Of a DNA stretch of 64,000 bases, positions 53,501 to 64,000 are shown piece after piece. Origin of the DNA: Cardiocondyla obscurior (Eukaryota > Arthropoda > Insecta > Hymenoptera > Formicidae); assembly GCF_019399895.1 (NCBI RefSeq), contig NC_091874.1, positions 3,722,501 through 3,786,500 of the forward strand. The letters are read 5' to 3'. Below the pieces are notes generated by a model, which saw only the letters and a list, made by a program, of their open reading frames with translations, ran no database searches and was not told the origin of the DNA. A program made the position numbers and the translations under genes. Each line of letters opens with the position of its first letter. Positions within the stretch are counted from its first letter, which is position 1.

Positions 53501-53924
53501 TGTCAGACATGCGTGCGGTGTACGAACGTGATTGCGTGGAACAGAATTGTGTAGGCGGATAAAGAAGGTGAGGGACAATAATCCACGAAATGCGCATATC
53601 GAACACGAGCAACGTTAGTCATTCACCTCGACATGCCGCGGCTCACGCGTGTCTGCACACAGAAATCGCACTAGCATACACGCGGTGGTTTTGCACGCTC
53701 TCCCGGTTAGTTAAGCCGTGCGATCGCTCGAGAAGTGAACGACGATATTGTCAATTTTTTTCGCGAACCATGATCCGTGTCTGTTAATTACGCGACTGTC
53801 TTATTTATCTACCGTCATTGATAAAATAAAATAAATAGGAAAAGAAAAGTTGAAGATTACAGTAATTCGCGTAGCAATACGCGAGAGCGTTTTAGTAAAA
53901 GGATTCAAGTTTGATCTAACGCAC

Positions 53925-54125
53925 CTCTTTGTCTTTGGCCTGCAACTCTTGCTCGAGGTTGCTATTCGGCGTCCTTCTGGGATTGCTGGCATCGTGTACC
54001 TGTTGTTGATCGCTTCCCTGCGGAGGCTGAGACAATTGGTGTCCCTCAGTCTTAGAATTGTTGTCATTCGTTGCGGCAAGCTGTTCTTTTAGCGCGGCTA
54101 TTTCTTTCTCCGCTGAAGTTGCTCT
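53925..54125 (-). CDS. cut: Cut homeoprotein, coiled-coil exon (internal, 67 codons)
   Basis: Internal coding exon of the homeobox transcription factor Cut. On the minus strand it starts after the acceptor CGTTTGTTACAG and ends at the donor GAG|GTGCGT; both ends are phase 0. It opens RATSAEKEIAALKEQLAAT, passes through a polar Asn/Gln/Ser/Pro insert, and ends NLEQELQAKDKE. Spliced to the exon at 8261-8579 it reads LQAKDKE-INQLVEEVSRLQ, matching the N-terminal coiled coil of insect Cut and vertebrate CUX1 (compare the CUX1 segment with [22 protein letters not shown]). The coiled coil is thought to mediate protein contacts; DNA is bound by the CUT repeats and homeodomain encoded downstream. Upstream coding exons, including the start codon, are not in the window. 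The following intron is 45.3 kb. Identity is supported by family resemblance and matching phases; the exact acceptor is the best nearby AG. Confidence 0.9.
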
Positions 54126-56223
54126 CTGTAACAAACGAAGGAGACGATAATGAGAGTTAATATTCGTAATAGCATTTCAATTATCTCGGCGAGAATTAAA
54201 AATCGCGTTTTCAATTTTTCCGTCGATTCAATCGAACAGGCGAGGCGAAGATAACATTATGTTAAATTGCAAAACTGATTCGAGCTTGTTTTAACAGTAT
54301 CGCGTAATACAGACGACCTCGCATTTTTTATCAACTTTACTGCTGTAAATACTTTACGCCGCAGACATTTCGCGGTCTTATTTCGAGATTAATTAATAGA
54401 AGAAAAAAATAATCACCGTTCCCGAATTAATAACAATAAACGGTAGTCCCGTTTACCGAGATATGGGTACTTTGTACCTCGCACGAAATTGTACTCCATT
54501 TCGCTTTAAAGAGGTTTAATTTTGCAACGCAGTCAGAGATTTAACGGCGCAGACGATTGCGCTTAAGGTGTGCACGCTGCGCAAATTTTTCACGGCGGTC
54601 GGGATCGTTAAATTACCGTTGCGGAGCCGTGCGACGCGAAATCAATCAATTCTCGCCGGCTGCACCTAATTTCGCGGCTACGAAAAGCCGGCAAAAATAG
54701 AAACGACAGCCCGTTGAGCCGCGCGCGAGGCTTGCTTTGATATTCTCAGCGCAGGAAATAGTAAGCTGGCGTCGCAGTTTCTTTGATCCCGGACATTGTA
54801 TCGCGCTTGGTCATTTAATAACGCAATTCTTTATTACCGGAATTCGGACGGCCGCTCTTTTACGTTAAACCACCTGCAGGTACCCTGTTAAAAATATCGA
54901 TTTATTAATTGACTAATATAAAAAAAGAGTTATCTTTTCTTTTTAATTTTTTCGCGTACCACATATCAGTAAATTACATTACTGCGTTAATATTTTCGTA
55001 CGTTTAATTATATTACTTAATATTCGTGGAGTAAACATCGTTGCCTCTAATTCCTAGCATGTTAGTCGCAATAATTAGACTACCTACATGTCGGAGCGTT
55101 TCTGCATTTCTGCCGAAATCGCTCGTGCATATCGATATGTAAAAGAGCACTGTTCCGTCGTGAGCGACGAAAGCGTGTTTCTCAGGGGACTATTAACGAC
55201 GAAATACTTTTGCCGACTATATCTGCCGGATCACGAGCAAAGAGCTCGTTAATTAACATGCCGATGCGCAGTGTCTATTGCGACGTATTCCCTTTATCAA
55301 TGTTAAGTACAAACGAACGTCGCGAGCACGGAGATGGAAGAACCGGTTCGGCTCTTTCAATCAAATCAAAACTTTTCGATTGATAGAGGAAACGAGAGGG
55401 TTTATACGAAAATAACGATGGCACCGTTAAGTACAGAAAGGGGGGATTACCTTTTTAAACTTTACCTATAAAGTATGTAATAAATATTGTTCGCCGTCCC
55501 GTTGTTCCGGCTCGGATATTAATTATAGCAGCTTTTATATTCAAAGTAGCCTGGCCCTCGAGAACCGACCTATACCCGGCTACACTCGCGGTATGTACGC
55601 CAGCTAGTCACCCCCACTTGCGATTCTTGTCCTCTTCTCGTGACTCTTTCGTCTCCTCTCTTTTCTCGCTGTCCGCTTTATCCACGTTCGCGGCAATCCG
55701 ATAGAAGGCATCCGGGAAGGGATTTGGGATCGATCGTTCGAATCAAACAGGTTATACCGCTTCTGTACCGGCTCGCCGGAAAGGAAACCGGACCTGTCGC
55801 TTCTGCGGCCAATAATTGGCCGCCGATGACGTAACTCGCGATCAGTTCATTCATTAACAAGTTCGAATTACGCTGACAATCTCCGATCGACGGTTTGAAT
55901 GCAGTTTGCAAACTAGCCGCGGCGTAGACGAGAAAATGAGCCGGCTCGATCGTGCGTGTTAAACAAAGGCCGCGGACGCCACTCATCTTCGCGTAGAAAA
56001 ATATTGATTTCAAATAAAAAGGTACAATTACTGAAAGTAAAATTAACGACGTTGGAGGCTTTGCGCGGTCATCTAGTTGATGTGAAGCGCGACGTAGGTG
56101 TGCGTATCGATCCGTCAATGTGTATGACGTCTCGTGAGACACACATATGGCATCATCGACGAATGTCGGGAGAGGTGAGGACGAGCGTGTAGCGCGGACG
56201 AAGTCGGAGGCAAGGCGAGAGCG

Positions 56224-56240
56224 AGAGAGAGAGAGAGAGA
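56224..56240. repeat. (GA)n microsatellite
   Basis: About eight GA units in purine-rich sequence upstream of the first cut exon in the window. Confidence 0.75.
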
Positions 56241-59200
56241 CGGAGAGGCACCAGGCTACAACGGGCAAGTAATGACCCATTGTTTCCTGCAAAAAGCCTT
56301 GACGATGTTATCGATAATTGCGAAATGATATGGGAAGCATAAATACATATCCGAGAGCGAGCCGTAATATACGGCTGTTCGAATGGCGGATGCGTATCGA
56401 TAGCCGCCGTCTGGTGGCATCCTGCGTATTTGTCACGTGGACGCACGTCAGGAAATTCGCGGCGGGGGAAATTCCGAGGACTCGCGGCCGGACAAACGGG
56501 GGAATCATCGAGAGAGGATCACCGATAACGATCGTCCCGCGGTGCTACCGTGATCGTTATATTAACAACGGAAGTCGTTGGTGGATAATGGTTTTCTTCG
56601 AACGTCCGGAACGATCGAGCGTCGGCGGTCGTAACGCGCGATCTGAACGCAAAGGAATCTGCCGGCGATGATTTATAGCACCGTACGCGTATCTGACCGA
56701 TGCATCTCGTTATTATTGCGCTAAATGCTCAACGTGGCAAATAAGCGCGAATGCCGATAAGCGCGCGCTCCTATTTTTGCAATTAAACCGCATTACGATG
56801 TACAGCTAATTTATATTTCCTACCGTATTCACGTATCGCTGGAAATAAGAAGCACATTGTGTTTTTATAAAAAAACGTAGTGATATAAGGATCGCATCAT
56901 CGATGCGATCTAATGAATTCGCTTTAATAAGAAACGGTATGAATAAATTAAATTACGCGTTGAGCAGATGCATACGTTTTTTTTTTTCTTTTTCTCCGTG
57001 ACGTTTAGTAACGCTCTCCGGACGCCCAGTATCGCGCTACATTTCTTTTAGGTCGTAATATACATAGGTTGCATTAGTACGAGTCAATATTTAACTTCGA
57101 TAAGCTTGCAAGTAGCCGCTGCTAAAGTTTCCGAACTTGTCGAAACGGATAGTAATGATGCCATTAGTAACGAGATCGCGATACTGAGAATAATAGACCG
57201 GTCGCGTAATGCTAGCGGGGGAACTTTACATTGCCTCATGGCGGCAATATAAGTATTCCCGTTATAGTTTCGTAGAACAATCGATCGCCTTCACAACATG
57301 ACGGATGTCTGATAAAAACTGACGTGGTTCGGTTTTGTTGCGTGTATGCCGTGCGGCTTCGGAATCGTTGGCATCGCTGCCACCGCCGATAGAGCGCTCT
57401 TAGACCGCCCGTGGCTTGCAGCTACGATATTTTACCGTCGAATTTGTAATTACTTTAATTGGCTCCAGATGCTAATTAATGACCGAAACATATGCCGTGT
57501 TATATAGATTCAGGCCGATAGGGCGACCTACACACCGCGGAGTCGGAGATCGGGGTGAGAACGCATGTGTTTGTCATTACATGCACTACGACGATTTTAT
57601 CGCTTCTGAATAACATCCTCTACCCTTGCCGCGCTTCTTGCTCCATACTTTCCATATCAAACCCGGGAAGCGCCGACCGTCGATTAAAATATCGCGCATC
57701 GCTTTGTAACGCCGTTGTCCCGTTATAAAAGCACAAGGGCTCGCGATAATCATTGGATAATCTCTGGGGAATTTCCTAGTACAATATAGAAAAAAAAAAT
57801 GTATGTATATTTATATATGTACAGTATATAAAATTAATATTATTCGTCGATTTCATTGATCGTACCGATCTGATAAATATATTAACTTTTAGCTGTCGTG
57901 TCTAACTCGATCGTTGCCATTAAGAATTTGATAATGTCGAACTAAAATGATGAACTCGCTTCGCTCGTCAAGCATTATTTGCGTCAGCGAGAAAACGAAA
58001 TTAAAATTGCAGCAGCTGCGCCGAGAGCAGGAAACTCGCGGTAGGAATGGCGAGCGTGGCAAAATACACGGAGCGGATTTCGTGACACGATCGAATTACT
58101 TCGTTACGGGCGCACGTCAGATCGGGCGATTGGGCGTCCGTCGTTCTCGCCTATCATTACAAGATGCTACTGGCAGCAGCCGCCGCGGTTTCGATTCGAG
58201 CGTCCGACAGCATCGATTACACCGGTCGCCTTTCAACCCTGAAGAGGTAAGAAGGCAAGCGATCGCGATGTGTGCCGGCATTTTCGATCGAGCCGGGTCG
58301 TTTCGTCTCGGCCTCGACGCCCGTCTTACACCACCCCTTTTGCAAATTGACGGTTATCCGACTTCCACGGTACCCGGCTGCGCCGATCGATCGGTACTCA
58401 CCGATTCGACATAGGGACGTAAGGGAATCTCAGTTCCTTCGCAACGCGCACGGACGCAAGAACTTTAACTGCGGGATTACCCTCCTTTCGTTTCCCCCTT
58501 CTGCATCTATATACGGTCACGCACTTTGTGCGATCGCCGCTCTTACCGGCGACGAGGAGAGTCGAAAGAATCGATTTCCTACGCGCTATCGCTGTATCGC
58601 TGCATATAATGGCCCGGGCGACTGTAAGTGCGTGCTGGAAAATACGCTTTTTACTCGTTAACTTGCCGCAATCATTCTATTATTGGAGCGACTGTATATT
58701 CGGATACCGCAGAAATATTTTTAATTTACCATTTATAAATTTCTCACGGTATAAATACGTTGCTTTTTTTTTTTTAATTATTAATGTGTCTCGAATATAT
58801 TTTCTAAATTTATGCGACTTGAAAAGAAATTTTTCGACGTTTAAAATAATGACAATAAGTTAATAAGATAATGGCACTGTCTTCTCAGTCGGACTTGAAT
58901 AATCTAAAATATCATCAGGAGGCGAATAGCGTTTATATATCTCAGAAATTGACCGGCGGAATATTAATCTCCGCGCAGTCAATTTCAGGTAACTTCAGAA
59001 TAAGATTTTTCGACTTTCGTCGTTTTCTTCTATTTTTTTTTTCTTCGCTATCCTTTCTCACCCGTCGAGCGAGGAAGATTGAGAGTGGCAAAAAGCGGCT
59101 CTTTCGGTCGATTCGACCGTCATGGCGAGGTTGGGTTTATCTTCCAGATCGTTATGAAGTCCCAAGGTTTAACAACGAGAGCCGACGTAGATTAAAAGAC

Positions 59201-62200
59201 AAATCTTGTGGGGTTTCTTTATATCTTTATAGAATAACTTTCAGATCATTACGCGTGATTTTATAATAAAATAATTTCTTAACAGATTTTATTATAGATT
59301 TTATAATAAACGGATTGTACAATTCGAGAGATGTTCTCTTGCGATAAAGAGCATATTCGTGTGCGGGTCGACGCCGAGCGTGTCTGATATTTGCCTCGTT
59401 GAACGCCGAGCATTCTTCGTGCGTCGCACGCGGAATCCCGAATAGATCACGCGTCTTCGGCCCTCGCGCGTTCTCGCATCTATTTTTATCTACTCGCCCG
59501 ACATCATCGACACCGCTCTTCTTTTCCTCCGTTTATTTCTCGCCGGCCTACTAATATAAAAGACACGGGGAATTCCGAACGGGATCGCGCAGATCGATCG
59601 CCCGCGCGAAATGCAAATCTCGATGGACGAGCGAATGGAATGAGATAACGTGTGCGATAAGACGTAGGTGGCGGATAGATGGCTGTAAGACGGTGCCGCG
59701 CGTCGGATTTGCCGAGTGATAAGACGTACAAGAACACATTACGCTATTGTCAAATCAATATACGTATCATTATTTCCGCGATAAAGAAAAGCCGTTGCCG
59801 TGCGATGTTCCGTGATCACCGGCCGCCTTTCTCGCGCAATCTGCCTCGCGTGATACCGCTAATGTTCATCGTGCAAAAAGATGCATCTCTTTCTTCCTCC
59901 CGCCTTGAAATCGCAATTCCCTTCCGGCTGCAGTTAAAGATGTATGCGTAATAATTAATGGCGCGTTAATTCTCCGGTATCGCCTACTCGTAAGAAACAA
60001 TGACGAGCGTATCTATGGAAAGCTTAAACCGATAGGATAGACGGAAGAGAGAGCTAATTTATGCAAGGCATAAAGAGTCGTAATGTCGTCTTCGACTTGC
60101 GGCTGCCGGCCGTAACGTCAAACAGGAACGTGTCTGCGTAGCTGCCGATCGCGAATTGTGACCCATTTCTAGTGCGTTCGCCGACCGTGTTTAAATGTTC
60201 ATTAAAAACTACAACGATATATTTACGACAGATGTCACGTTCGGGCGAGTTAAAGTTACGGTCGATCGATAGGTCGCCGGTCAATCGCGCGTCGCAACGG
60301 CGACGGCGACGGCGGTGACGGCGTCGCGACGACGGGTATGTAATCGCGGCCGTCCACGAAAACTCCTCTGCTCGGTCGGCGGCGTTACGGGATGACAGAG
60401 AAAACAAACAAAGGAAGAGTAAAAGAAGAGAGTGCCTTACACCAGGCGCCTTTATAATCTCCCGCAGGGTGGCGGAGGAAAAGAGCGCAGAGAAGGGAGC
60501 GAGTACGCGGATCAGCCGTTTATGACTACCGGCATTGTTATATATACATTCTTTTTTTTTTTTTTTTAAAGAAGGGAGTTGAGAAAAAGAGACGGAGGGC
60601 AGGATGGCGGGGAGAAACGGGCGGTAGAGAGGAACGGGAGACGCCCGCGATATTTCAAATTTTCTCATTACACCTCGAGGTGCGAATGATCTCCCTCTCA
60701 CCCTCCCTCGATCTCTGCCGCTTTCTCTCCGTCTCTCCCCTTTCGTCCGTTTATCCCTCTCGCTCGATCCCTCCGCCGGTTGTTCTATCTAACGCAAATC
60801 CTCCGCGCCGCCGATACAACGTGGCGTCATTCCGCCCCCCAATCACCTCCCCACAGTCCCCCTCTTCAATCTCACACCAACCAGCCATCAGAGTGAACCC
60901 CTCTTGTATTTATTATTAAGATATCGATCGGCTGTAAGCCCCGGTACATGCTGCAATATGCGGTTGGGGACGCGGAAGACACACGCGAGAAGTCGCCAAA
61001 GAGAAAGCTAAGGAGTTCTTCGAATGTTCCTCTTTTTTTTTTGTCAGCGTCCGCTCTCATTGACTGACGCGTGTCTTCGTGTTCGAGCATACGCGATCGT
61101 TATCACCGATTGCATCACCGCGCTTTCCCGCGCGTTTCTCGCTTTCGCGTTTGGCTCCGAATGAAAGGTAGCGCGTAAGGTGACGATATTTCACGTTCGA
61201 AGATTAATATTTCCGCGCGCGAGTTAATAGAATTAATCCGGCACTTACGCGCACGTCGCAATATGTAATAGCGCGAACGAGCGCCTTTCAAGGATCGAAA
61301 TATGCGATAACAAGGCATTAAGTGACGCGACCATAAATCTAGACAAAAATTACGTTGACATTATCTTTCATACACACGTGCATACGCACACGCATAGATT
61401 TCATTCGCGGATAAAGAGAAATAGAAAGCACTCGTCTACGAGGGGCTCGTTAGATTGTAGAACAATAAACGCGGTTGCGTTGTCCTAAGAGAGACATTTC
61501 TCCGAGGGTCGTCGACCGTTTGCCGCGCTCTTTACTCTGAGCACACGCATATGCGTGGGCCCTTAATAACTAAGGACGATCCTCCATATGGCACAGGGAG
61601 CAGGTTCCCACGTGCACCGACGACGAAACGATGCAATCCGTGATGCCGGGCGGGGAGGGAAGAAGCGAGGCTCTCCCGGGGGCAAATAGACAGTCTTTCG
61701 ATATGGACGGCAATATTTAAGAAATGTCAATACGGTCGGGGGTGTCGGGTGAAGAGTATTTCGAACGGAAGTCGGGAACGGATAATATACCGGCGGCTGC
61801 GCGGAAACTAGCCTCGAGGCATTGGTTAAAAAATAAAGGAACGCCTTTGATGTTCCCCGTTGTCCTAATGAAAAATTAAAGCCCTTTCTTAAACATCATT
61901 AGACACGAGCACTCTTTCAAGTTCCTAGCCCCCCTTCGCCCCCCTCGGTCTTTCTTGCCTTCCACTTGACGATGCGCCCGGAGCGTCCAATCACGGGCTC
62001 TTGTTTTGAATCTACGTTGACGTTGCCGATGCCACGAACCAGTAGGGAGCTCGGCGACTTCCGAAAATATCCCAATATACACATAATAATCTCCATGCCT
62101 CGAGCCGAGATCGATAATGCTATTATATCCGCTACAATCTACGTCCACATTGCTAATGCATTTACAGTTGCTATTGAATTCTAATTCAATGTATCTGCAT

Positions 62201-62306
62201 AGTACCATTATGTAGCACTATGCATTGCAGAGATATGAGTCATGTATCTTCAAAGTGGCATAAGTCAAGTTCCAAAATAGGTTCTATAATTTTTGCTCCA
62301 ACTTGC

Positions 62307-62356
62307 GTAAAAAAAAAAAAAAAATACGTACATTAATTTAATTTTTTTTTTTACGG
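62307..62356. repeat. Poly-A/poly-T inverted repeat
   Basis: CGT followed by about 16 A, then about 16 nt of spacer and about 12 T followed by ACG, so the flanking CGTA/TACG bases extend the inverted symmetry. Confidence 0.5.
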
Positions 62357-64000
62357 GAGGGTGAGATGATAATTATTGCAGCAATTATAATTTTTAATTT
62401 CTTTGGATCAAACATCTCGTGTAAAAAACGATGGAATATCAAAAGTGAAAATTCAATCTTTACAATTTCATATCAGACTTCAACAAAATTTGCTTTGCGT
62501 GTTTCCCTTCCCGATTAACGTCCAGAAAAACTTCTTAACCCTCGGCAATAGAACGACGGAATTTCCTGTACTAGATTCAATTTAACGAGCAATGTAAACG
62601 TCCGGGTGTAATATAGTATCCGAACACGCTTCTCGTGTGTCTTCGTGTGTAACGTTGTAGCCGAGTTATATCGGTGTCTTCGGAATGCATAAGTGCGGCA
62701 ATGGCGACGAAACAGGACCGGATATCTTCTCACGCGCGCTGCACTAATAAATCATGATGGCAGAGGAAAAAAAGATTGGTGATCATCTGCCAAGGAAAGG
62801 CGCGGTAGAAAACACGAAGCGGTTCACGAGGGGGATCTTTCTTTCTAGAGACGTTCTCGAGTCGCGTCGGCGTTGATTTCCTTTGCCAACGCAAGAAGAA
62901 CAAAAAGCGGTCTCGGTGACGTTTCCCTTTTATCGGTTGCCGAACCAAACTTAACTTCGTGGAACAAAAAATATTCCGTCTCGCACTGATTAATACTGCT
63001 AATTGTTCGGGTGAGATAAATAAATTAAAATAGCACGATAATTATACGTTAATCAATTTTATTAATAATATTCTTAAGTAATTTTATAAATAAAAAAATT
63101 ACAAAACTTATATTTTTATAAAAAAATACAATTAAGAATTACGAGCCCGACATAGTACTAACAAACGTTGCATGTATTATACGATTTGCAAAGATTATTT
63201 TAATTTTTCGCGTACCATTCGCGAACTTGTATTACACGACGAAGATCCACCAAAAAGTCTTTCGCGAGGGAAGGGATTGATGCGTCCACATATATGCAGG
63301 AGAATGCAGACGGTAGCTGGGACAGACGCCATAAATATCGGGGCGTTCTTATATTTTCATCACGGCCATCATTAAAATTTATGTTATGATCAGAAGTGCA
63401 CGTATATATCAGAGGACGCGTACCGCCGCGGCGGCGTCGGTCGCTGCGAAAAAGAGGGAGAGATACGGTGGAGATGAAGGGGGTGGGTGAGCAGGCCTGA
63501 AAGAGGGGTAGGTGGTAATATTGTAATCTATGTGTGGAAGAACGCGGGAAGAGAAACAGAGGAGAGATGAAAAAGTAGCTTGAATGGCAGGCACCCCGTT
63601 GTAAGGGGTAGTTTTCGGCCGGGGCGGCACGCCGTGGCGGGCAGGGGACTTTCGGCACGGGAGCGAACGCGGAGGAAAGGGGAGTGAGAAGGGTGCCGAA
63701 CGGAAACAATGACGTCTATACCAAATCCCTGTTTTTCTTTTTTTTTCCACCCGCACCTCCTCACCTCCCACGACCTTCTCTCTCGCTTCCTCTTTCTCTT
63801 TCTCTCTCTCTCGCTCTTTCTTTTGCACGCGCAGGCTCATGCTTTTTTTTTTCTTTTATTTTACCTCCCTGTCGCTCCACCCGCGGGGTGCCATTAGACC
63901 CCCACGACGGCCCCATAAAAATATAGCCCGTATTGTGCTCGCTCAGGTACCAATCCTCGTGCACTAAAAGTAACCTACTGTCTCCCGCTCGCGAAATGTA

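Larger units (their letters stand above)
8580..53924 (-). other. cut: Giant cut intron, 45.3 kb
   Basis: Flanked by a phase-0 donor (GTGCGT at 53924) and a phase-0 acceptor (TTTTCAG at 8580-8585). The exons on either side join into one continuous coiled coil, so no obligatory coding exon is needed between them. It contains a candidate recursive splice site at 24801-24822, a nested plus-strand spliced transcript at 40.8-42.75 kb and duplicated elements, described separately. Confidence 0.9.
42754..53924. other. Intronic stretch, no gene seen
   Basis: Follows the last recognised lncRNA exon. Holds a well-formed plus-strand acceptor at 46614, T runs (48070, 49140), C runs (48531, 50987) and purine/pyrimidine-rich blocks. 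The 165-codon minus frame at 43185-43682 has no recognisable relatives. Confidence 0.5.
54126..64000 (-). other. cut: cut intron upstream of the first visible exon (incomplete)
   Basis: At least 9.9 kb lies 5' of the acceptor TTGTTACAG. No further coiled-coil exon is recognisable on the minus strand up to 64000, so the upstream exons lie beyond the window. Contents are a (GA)n run at 56224-56240, a CGACGG-rich stretch near 60295-60335, several T runs, pyrimidine-rich blocks (60680-60900, 63700-63900) and otherwise unremarkable sequence. Confidence 0.8.

Noticed and set aside
55678..56292. 204-codon minus-strand open frame upstream of the first cut exon
   Set aside because: No family resemblance, a low-complexity Ser/Leu/Arg start from a (GA)n tract, and no continuity with the Cut coiled coil.
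58385..58400. Minus-strand donor AATCG|GTGAGTACC as end of an upstream cut exon
   Set aside because: The phase-0 frame before it hits a stop within about 20 codons, close to the nearest acceptor, and does not resemble the Cut coiled coil.
58975..58996. AATTTCAG|GTAACT acceptor-donor juxtaposition
   Set aside because: Plus strand, weak donor, and no plus-strand long intron recognised around it.
60054..60701. 215-codon minus-strand open frame
   Set aside because: Contains poly-Lys and poly-Arg from simple repeats (poly-T tract and CGACGG stretch). No domain, and not compatible with Cut.
1..64000. tRNA, rRNA, CRISPR arrays, intact transposons
   Set aside because: No T-loop/anticodon patterns, regularly spaced repeats, transposase or reverse-transcriptase motifs were seen when reading the sequence and translated frames. 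Diverged small elements cannot be excluded by eye.

Overview
The window is animal genomic DNA, almost certainly from an insect and probably a hymenopteran. It has long AT-rich introns with poly-A/T runs, islands rich in undepleted CpG, many GA/CT tracts and few recognisable transposons. 'Hymenopteran, perhaps ant' is an inference from composition, not an identification. Nothing resembles a bacterial operon, phage, CRISPR array, rRNA or tRNA.

The only gene identified with confidence is homeobox protein Cut (ct/cut; the CUX1/CUX2 family), on the minus strand and entered in its middle. Three coding exons join in phase: 53925-54125 and 8261-8579, both coiled coil, then 5048-6301, which carries a Ser/Pro/Thr-rich linker, a 24-residue polyglutamine tract and the complete first CUT repeat. 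Together they encode about 591 residues. The start codon lies beyond 64000. CUT repeats 2 and 3 and the homeodomain lie before position 1. The rest of the window is cut intron: more than 9.9 kb (54126-64000), 45.3 kb (8580-53924), 1.96 kb (6302-8260) and at least 5.0 kb (1-5047).

The introns hold four notable things. (1) At 24801-24822, on the cut strand, a good 3' splice site runs directly into a strong 5' splice site, as in a recursive-splicing ratchet point of a giant intron. (2) At 40.7-42.8 kb, on the opposite strand, there is a convincing set of spliced exons (42090-42267, 42458-42573, 42712-42753). They are preceded by a tandem array of about 459 bp whose units each look like a TATA-like promoter plus a first exon ending in GTAAGT. 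The three downstream exons contain no ATG, so this is probably a nested antisense long noncoding RNA with duplicated promoters. (3) A 137-bp element occurs twice, 1.0 kb apart (18162-18299, 19186-19322), about 81% identical over its last 100 bp, with a hairpin that shows one compensatory pair change. (4) At 3917-4067 (+) there is a possible tiny spliced gene with a NAGNAG acceptor.

The remaining intron sequence shows microsatellites, Z-DNA-type alternating tracts, short tandem duplications and a dense cluster of ACGT cores at 33.7-33.84 kb. It contains no other gene I can support. Long open frames elsewhere sit in low-complexity purine/pyrimidine-rich DNA and are treated as chance.
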